Origin: DASXMT01 sp036521415
Lineage (GTDB): Bacteria; Actinomycetota; Acidimicrobiia; Acidimicrobiales; RAAP-2
Direction: 5' to 3'
DNA: 8,892 nucleotides
NCBI GenBank assembly: GCA_036521415.1
Contig: DATDHU010000051.1
Coordinates: forward strand, 1-8,892
The position numbers and the translations under genes are program-made. This document shows positions 7,081 through 8,892 of the stretch, piece after piece; the stretch's first letter is position 1, and the number at the start of each line of letters is the position of its first letter. Under the pieces are notes generated by a model. That model saw only the letters and a program-made list of their open reading frames with translations. It was not told the origin of the DNA and ran no database searches.

Positions 7081-7086
7081 AGCTTA
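7081..7086 (-). promoter_or_regulatory. Candidate -10 element for nadE (leaderless)
   Basis: On the minus strand TAAGCT fits TANNNT and is followed by six bases (GGGCGC) and then ATG, placing the transcription start at the A of the start codon. No Shine-Dalgarno sequence precedes the ATG, in agreement with a leaderless mRNA. No convincing -35 was found. Confidence 0.5.
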
Positions 7087-7203
7087 CTTGGGGGGTCCGG
7101 GCCGTTCGCCCGGCTGCAGGTCGGCGGCTACCGTGGCGGGCCGTCAGGTCACCTACCCCTACCCCAAGCCGGGTGTCGGTGGGGCCGCCGTTCCGGCGGA
7201 GTG

Positions 7204-7241
7204 TTCATGGAGCATTCACAGTCGGGAAACGGTGGTGAAAT
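7204..7241 (+). promoter_or_regulatory. GlnR-like box within an 11-bp-phased pentamer array
   Basis: TTCAC (7215-7219), six bases, then GAAAC (7226-7230) matches the published actinobacterial GlnR box gTnAC-n6-GaAAc at all positions except the weakly conserved first G. Related pentamers TTCAT (7204-7208) and GAAAT (7237-7241) flank it with the same 6-bp spacers, giving four sites with an 11-bp period on one helix face. TTCAC also forms an inverted repeat with GTGAA (7235-7239). GlnR is an OmpR-type nitrogen regulator known to control glnA and glnII in Streptomyces. The position, about 170 bases before a GSII start, fits. Whether this organism has GlnR is not visible. Confidence 0.5.
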
Positions 7242-7272
7242 GGTGGCCTGCGAGAGTACGACCGCCGCAGCA

Positions 7273-7335
7273 CAGGGACCGACGGTCGGCGCGAAGCGAC
7301 GATCCGAGCGCTCGGCGCAGCAGGTAGCGTCCCTG
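7273..7335 (+). other. Possible folded 5' leader of the GSII mRNA
   Basis: CAGGGAC (7273-7279) pairs perfectly with GTCCCTG (7329-7335). The enclosed 49 bases hold a 4-bp stem, GTCG/CGAC (7285-7300), and the 12-bp palindrome CCGAGCGCTCGG (7304-7315), which can fold into a second hairpin. Together they could form a three-way junction. It does not resemble a riboswitch I know, and in GC-rich DNA such pairings are common. Confidence 0.25.
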
Positions 7336-7356
7336 GTCGGAGCCCGTCCCCGGTCG
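7329..7356 (+). repeat. 11-bp direct repeat in the GSII leader
   Basis: GTCCCTGGTCG (7329-7339) recurs as GTCCCCGGTCG (7346-7356) with one mismatch and a 17-bp period. The first copy also forms the right arm of the possible leader stem. The role is unknown and chance is possible. Confidence 0.35.
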
Positions 7357-7407
7357 AGCACCACGCCCCACCGGGCAGCAGACCCACAGAGCAGCAGAGG
7401 AGCAGGA

Positions 7408-8418
7408 GTGCCTTACCAAGCCGAGTACATCTGGATCGACGGGACCAATCCGTCGCCGTTGATCCGCAGCAAGACGAAGATCGTCGCGGACGGGAAGGAG
7501 CCGGGCATCTGGGGCTTCGATGGGTCGAGCACCAACCAGGCCGTGGGCAACGACTCCGACTGCGTGCTGCAGCCAGTGTTCGTCTGTGACGACCCGCTGC
7601 GGAGCGCCGGAGACAAGTTGGTGATGTGCGAGGTGCTCCTCACCGATTTCACCCCCCATGAGACCAACACCCGGTCCGCCTGCCTGGCCACGGCCGAGAA
7701 GTACGCCGACCAGGAGCCGGTCTTCGGCGTGGAGCAGGAGTACACCTTTTTGAAGGACGGTCGCCCCCTGGGCTGGCCCCTCACCGGTTACCCGGCCCCC
7801 CAGGGCCCCTACTACTGCGGGGTCGGCGGGGACAAGATGCCCGGCCGGGACATCGTCGAGCGGCACACGGCCGCCTGCATCCGCGCGGGCCTGGGCATCG
7901 AGGGCACCAACGCCGAGGTGATGATGGGCCAGTGGGAGTTCCAGATCGGCATCCTCCCGCCGCCGCTCATCGGCGACCAGCTCTGGGTGGCCCGTTGGCT
8001 CCTGTTCCGCATCGCCGAGGACTTCGGCGTCTACGCCACCTTGGAGCCCAAGCCCATCATGGGCGACTGGAACGGGGCCGGCGCCCACACCAACTTCTCG
8101 ACCAAGGCCATGCGGGAGGACGGTGGCTGGGACGCCATCATCGCCGGGTGCGAGGCCCTGGGGAAGAACGTCGAGGAGCACGTGGAGAATTACGGCGTGG
8201 GGATCGAGACCCGCCTGACCGGGGCGCACGAGACGGCCCACTTCACCAAGTTCACCTACGGCACGTCCGATCGTGGCGCATCGATCCGCATCCCCTGGCA
8301 GGTGGCTAAGAACAAGAAGGGCTACATCGAGGACCGCCGCCCCAACGCCAACATGGACCCCTACGTGGTGAGCAGGCTTATCACCGACACCGTCTGCGGA
8401 GCGGCGGCAGGGAACTGA
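7408..8418 (+). CDS. glnII: Glutamine synthetase, eukaryote-type GSII
   Basis: Cytosolic enzyme that forms glutamine from glutamate, ammonium and ATP. Its 336 residues match the short GSII family rather than the roughly 470-residue GSI. The N-terminal beta-grasp domain (1-100) contains WGFDGSSTNQA (35-45). The catalytic domain contains VFGVEQEYTFL (metal ligands E109 and E111), GWPLTGYPAPQGPYYCGVG (122-140), the EVMMGQWEFQIG stretch (E170, E177), the PKPIMGDWNGAGAHTNFST stretch (214-232, H227), the glutamate flap at GAHET (E275) and SDRGASIRIP (287-296). The GTG start at 7408 follows AGAGGAG by five bases and gives the usual GSII beginning, YQAEYIWIDG. GSII enzymes are not known to be adenylylated, so control is probably transcriptional; a GlnR-like box lies upstream. 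It is followed 85 bases later by a GSI-family gene. GSII is scattered among bacteria (Streptomyces, Frankia, rhizobia). Confidence 0.96.
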   Translation: MPYQAEYIWIDGTNPSPLIRSKTKIVADGKEPGIWGFDGSSTNQAVGNDSDCVLQPVFVCDDPLRSAGDKLVMCEVLLTDFTPHETNTRSACLATAEKYADQEPVFGVEQEYTFLKDGRPLGWPLTGYPAPQGPYYCGVGGDKMPGRDIVERHTAACIRAGLGIEGTNAEVMMGQWEFQIGILPPPLIGDQLWVARWLLFRIAEDFGVYATLEPKPIMGDWNGAGAHTNFSTKAMREDGGWDAIIAGCEALGKNVEEHVENYGVGIETRLTGAHETAHFTKFTYGTSDRGASIRIPWQVAKNKKGYIEDRRPNANMDPYVVSRLITDTVCGAAAGN

Positions 8419-8449
8419 GACACCCCCGCACCTGGCCCGGTCCCGGCGC

Positions 8450-8473
8450 GCTCGTCATCGTGGCACCACGAGC
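8450..8473 (+). other. Hairpin in the GSII/GlnA2-like intergenic gap
   Basis: GCTCGT (8450-8455) and ACGAGC (8468-8473) pair perfectly; alternatively the inner CGTG and CACG (8459-8470) form a tighter stem. It lies in the 85-base gap between the two glutamine synthetase genes. It lacks a U-tract and could be a processing or attenuation element, or chance. Confidence 0.25.
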
Positions 8474-8503
8474 AGCCGCCGGGCGTCGCCGTCGAGGAAG
8501 CCC

Positions 8504-8892
8504 ATGAGGAGTCAAGAGGAATACGTGCTGCGCACGGTGGAGGAGCGCGGCATCCGCTTCGTCCAGCTCTGGTTCACCGATGTGCTGGGTACCCCCAAGA
8601 CGTTCAGCATCACTCCGGCCGAGCTCGAGAACGCGCTCGAGGAGGGGATGACGTTCGACGGGTCGGCCATCGACGGGTTCAGCCGCGTCCAGGAGAGCGA
8701 CGTCCTCGCCCGCCCCGATGCCAAGACCTTCCAACTACTCCCCTGGCACAGCCACGGTCCCCTGTCGGGCTCGGGCGCACCGCATGTCGACGCCCCCGCC
8801 GGGGCCGTGGCCCGGGTGTTCTGCGACATCTTCGACCTGGACGGCTCGCCCTTCCAGGGCGATCCCCGTCACGTCCTCCGGCGAACCCTCGA
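8504..8892 (+). CDS. Glutamine synthetase family protein, GSI/GlnA2-like (partial, C-terminus beyond window edge)
   Basis: The first 129 residues of a GSI-family enzyme. EYVLRTVEERGIRFVQLWFTD (6-26) and TPAELENALEEG (37-48), then FDGSAIDGF (51-59), QESDVLARPD (63-72) and DPRHVLRR (120-127), correspond well to mycobacterial GlnA2 as I recall it, so the start region and beta-grasp domain are clear. ATG 8504 is preceded by GAGGAAG with a three-base spacer. Two oddities are visible. The usual DGSS of the ammonium-binding loop is DGSA (A55). About 20 glycine/alanine/proline-rich residues (82-102) lie between the LLPW and VFCDI strands, longer than usual. GlnA2-type enzymes in Streptomyces act as gamma-glutamylpolyamine synthetases, so this may not make glutamine. 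The catalytic domain and any adenylylation tyrosine are outside the window. Confidence 0.92.
   Translation, partial: MRSQEEYVLRTVEERGIRFVQLWFTDVLGTPKTFSITPAELENALEEGMTFDGSAIDGFSRVQESDVLARPDAKTFQLLPWHSHGPLSGSGAPHVDAPAGAVARVFCDIFDLDGSPFQGDPRHVLRRTL

Larger units (their letters stand above)
7075..7407. other. 333-bp divergent control region between nadE and the GSII gene
   Basis: No credible gene lies here. Read from left to right it holds the leaderless nadE promoter, a perfect 6-bp hairpin with a TTC loop (7185-7199), the GlnR-like pentamer array (7204-7241), a possible folded leader (7273-7335), an 11-bp direct repeat with one mismatch (7329-7339 and 7346-7356) and the AGC/AGG-rich ribosome-binding region of the GSII gene. 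The GSII reading frame stays open through the right part from ATG 7207, but that extension is not protein-like. Confidence 0.6.

Noticed and set aside
7185..7199. Perfect 6-bp hairpin with TTC loop as a terminator
   Set aside because: No U-tract follows and it lies between two divergent genes, where no transcript is expected to end.
7304..7315. 12-bp perfect palindrome CCGAGCGCTCGG as an operator
   Set aside because: It is purely GC-rich, of a kind that is common by chance here, and is more simply part of a leader hairpin.
7207..7407. A 67-residue N-terminal extension of GSII from ATG 7207
   Set aside because: The frame is open, but the residues are low-complexity Ser/Ala/Arg without family similarity, overlap the GlnR-like box and lack the good ribosome binding site seen before GTG 7408.
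5215..8418. A single 1067-codon plus-strand open frame
   Set aside because: Its first two thirds run antisense to nadE, which has complete catalytic motifs; only the part from GTG 7408 is protein-like (GSII). The long openness is a GC-rich composition effect.

Overview
This window looks like an ordinary chromosomal segment of a high-GC actinobacterium. The most specific clue is a divergent pair: an APC-family permease on the minus strand, and two adjacent TrkA/RCK proteins on the plus strand that closely recall mycobacterial CeoB and CeoC, which have a similar neighbour (Rv2690c). A group-2 sigma-70 factor, a eukaryote-type glutamine synthetase (GSII) followed by a GlnA2-like glutamine synthetase, and frequent GTG/TTG starts and overlapping start/stop codons agree with this. 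I lean towards Acidimicrobiia or a relative, but that is inference. No tRNA, rRNA, CRISPR array, insertion sequence or prophage gene was seen.

Layout. Positions 1-1048 (minus): N-terminal 349 residues of an APC permease cut by the window edge. 1098-3314 (plus): an apparent three-gene operon of trkA-like 1, trkA-like 2 (4-nt overlap) and a membrane-anchored HAD-IB phosphatase (4-nt gap). 3409-3483 (minus): a 24-residue membrane microprotein. 3543-4481 (minus): an RpoD-family group-2 sigma factor. 4677-7074 (minus): glutamine-dependent NAD+ synthetase, overlapping by 8 nt an unrecognised helical protein with ferritin-like spacing of acidic and histidine residues. 7075-7407: a 333-bp divergent control region. 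7408-8418 (plus): GSII glutamine synthetase. 8504-8892 (plus): N-terminus of a GSI-family, GlnA2-like glutamine synthetase cut by the window edge.

How they fit. The left block concerns potassium or amino-acid uptake and its NAD(H)-binding regulation. The right block concerns glutamine: GSII makes it, the GlnA2-like enzyme makes it or a gamma-glutamyl compound, and NadE consumes it as an amide donor. The GSII leader carries TTCAC-N6-GAAAC, a good match to the actinobacterial GlnR box, inside a set of four pentamers spaced 11 bp apart. This suggests nitrogen control of the GSII gene and possibly of nadE.

No clearly new multi-gene system is visible. The most worthwhile leads are the GlnR-like array, the GSII/GlnA2-like tandem with an altered DGSS motif in the second enzyme, the unknown protein coupled to nadE, and the tiny leaderless membrane protein next to the sigma gene.
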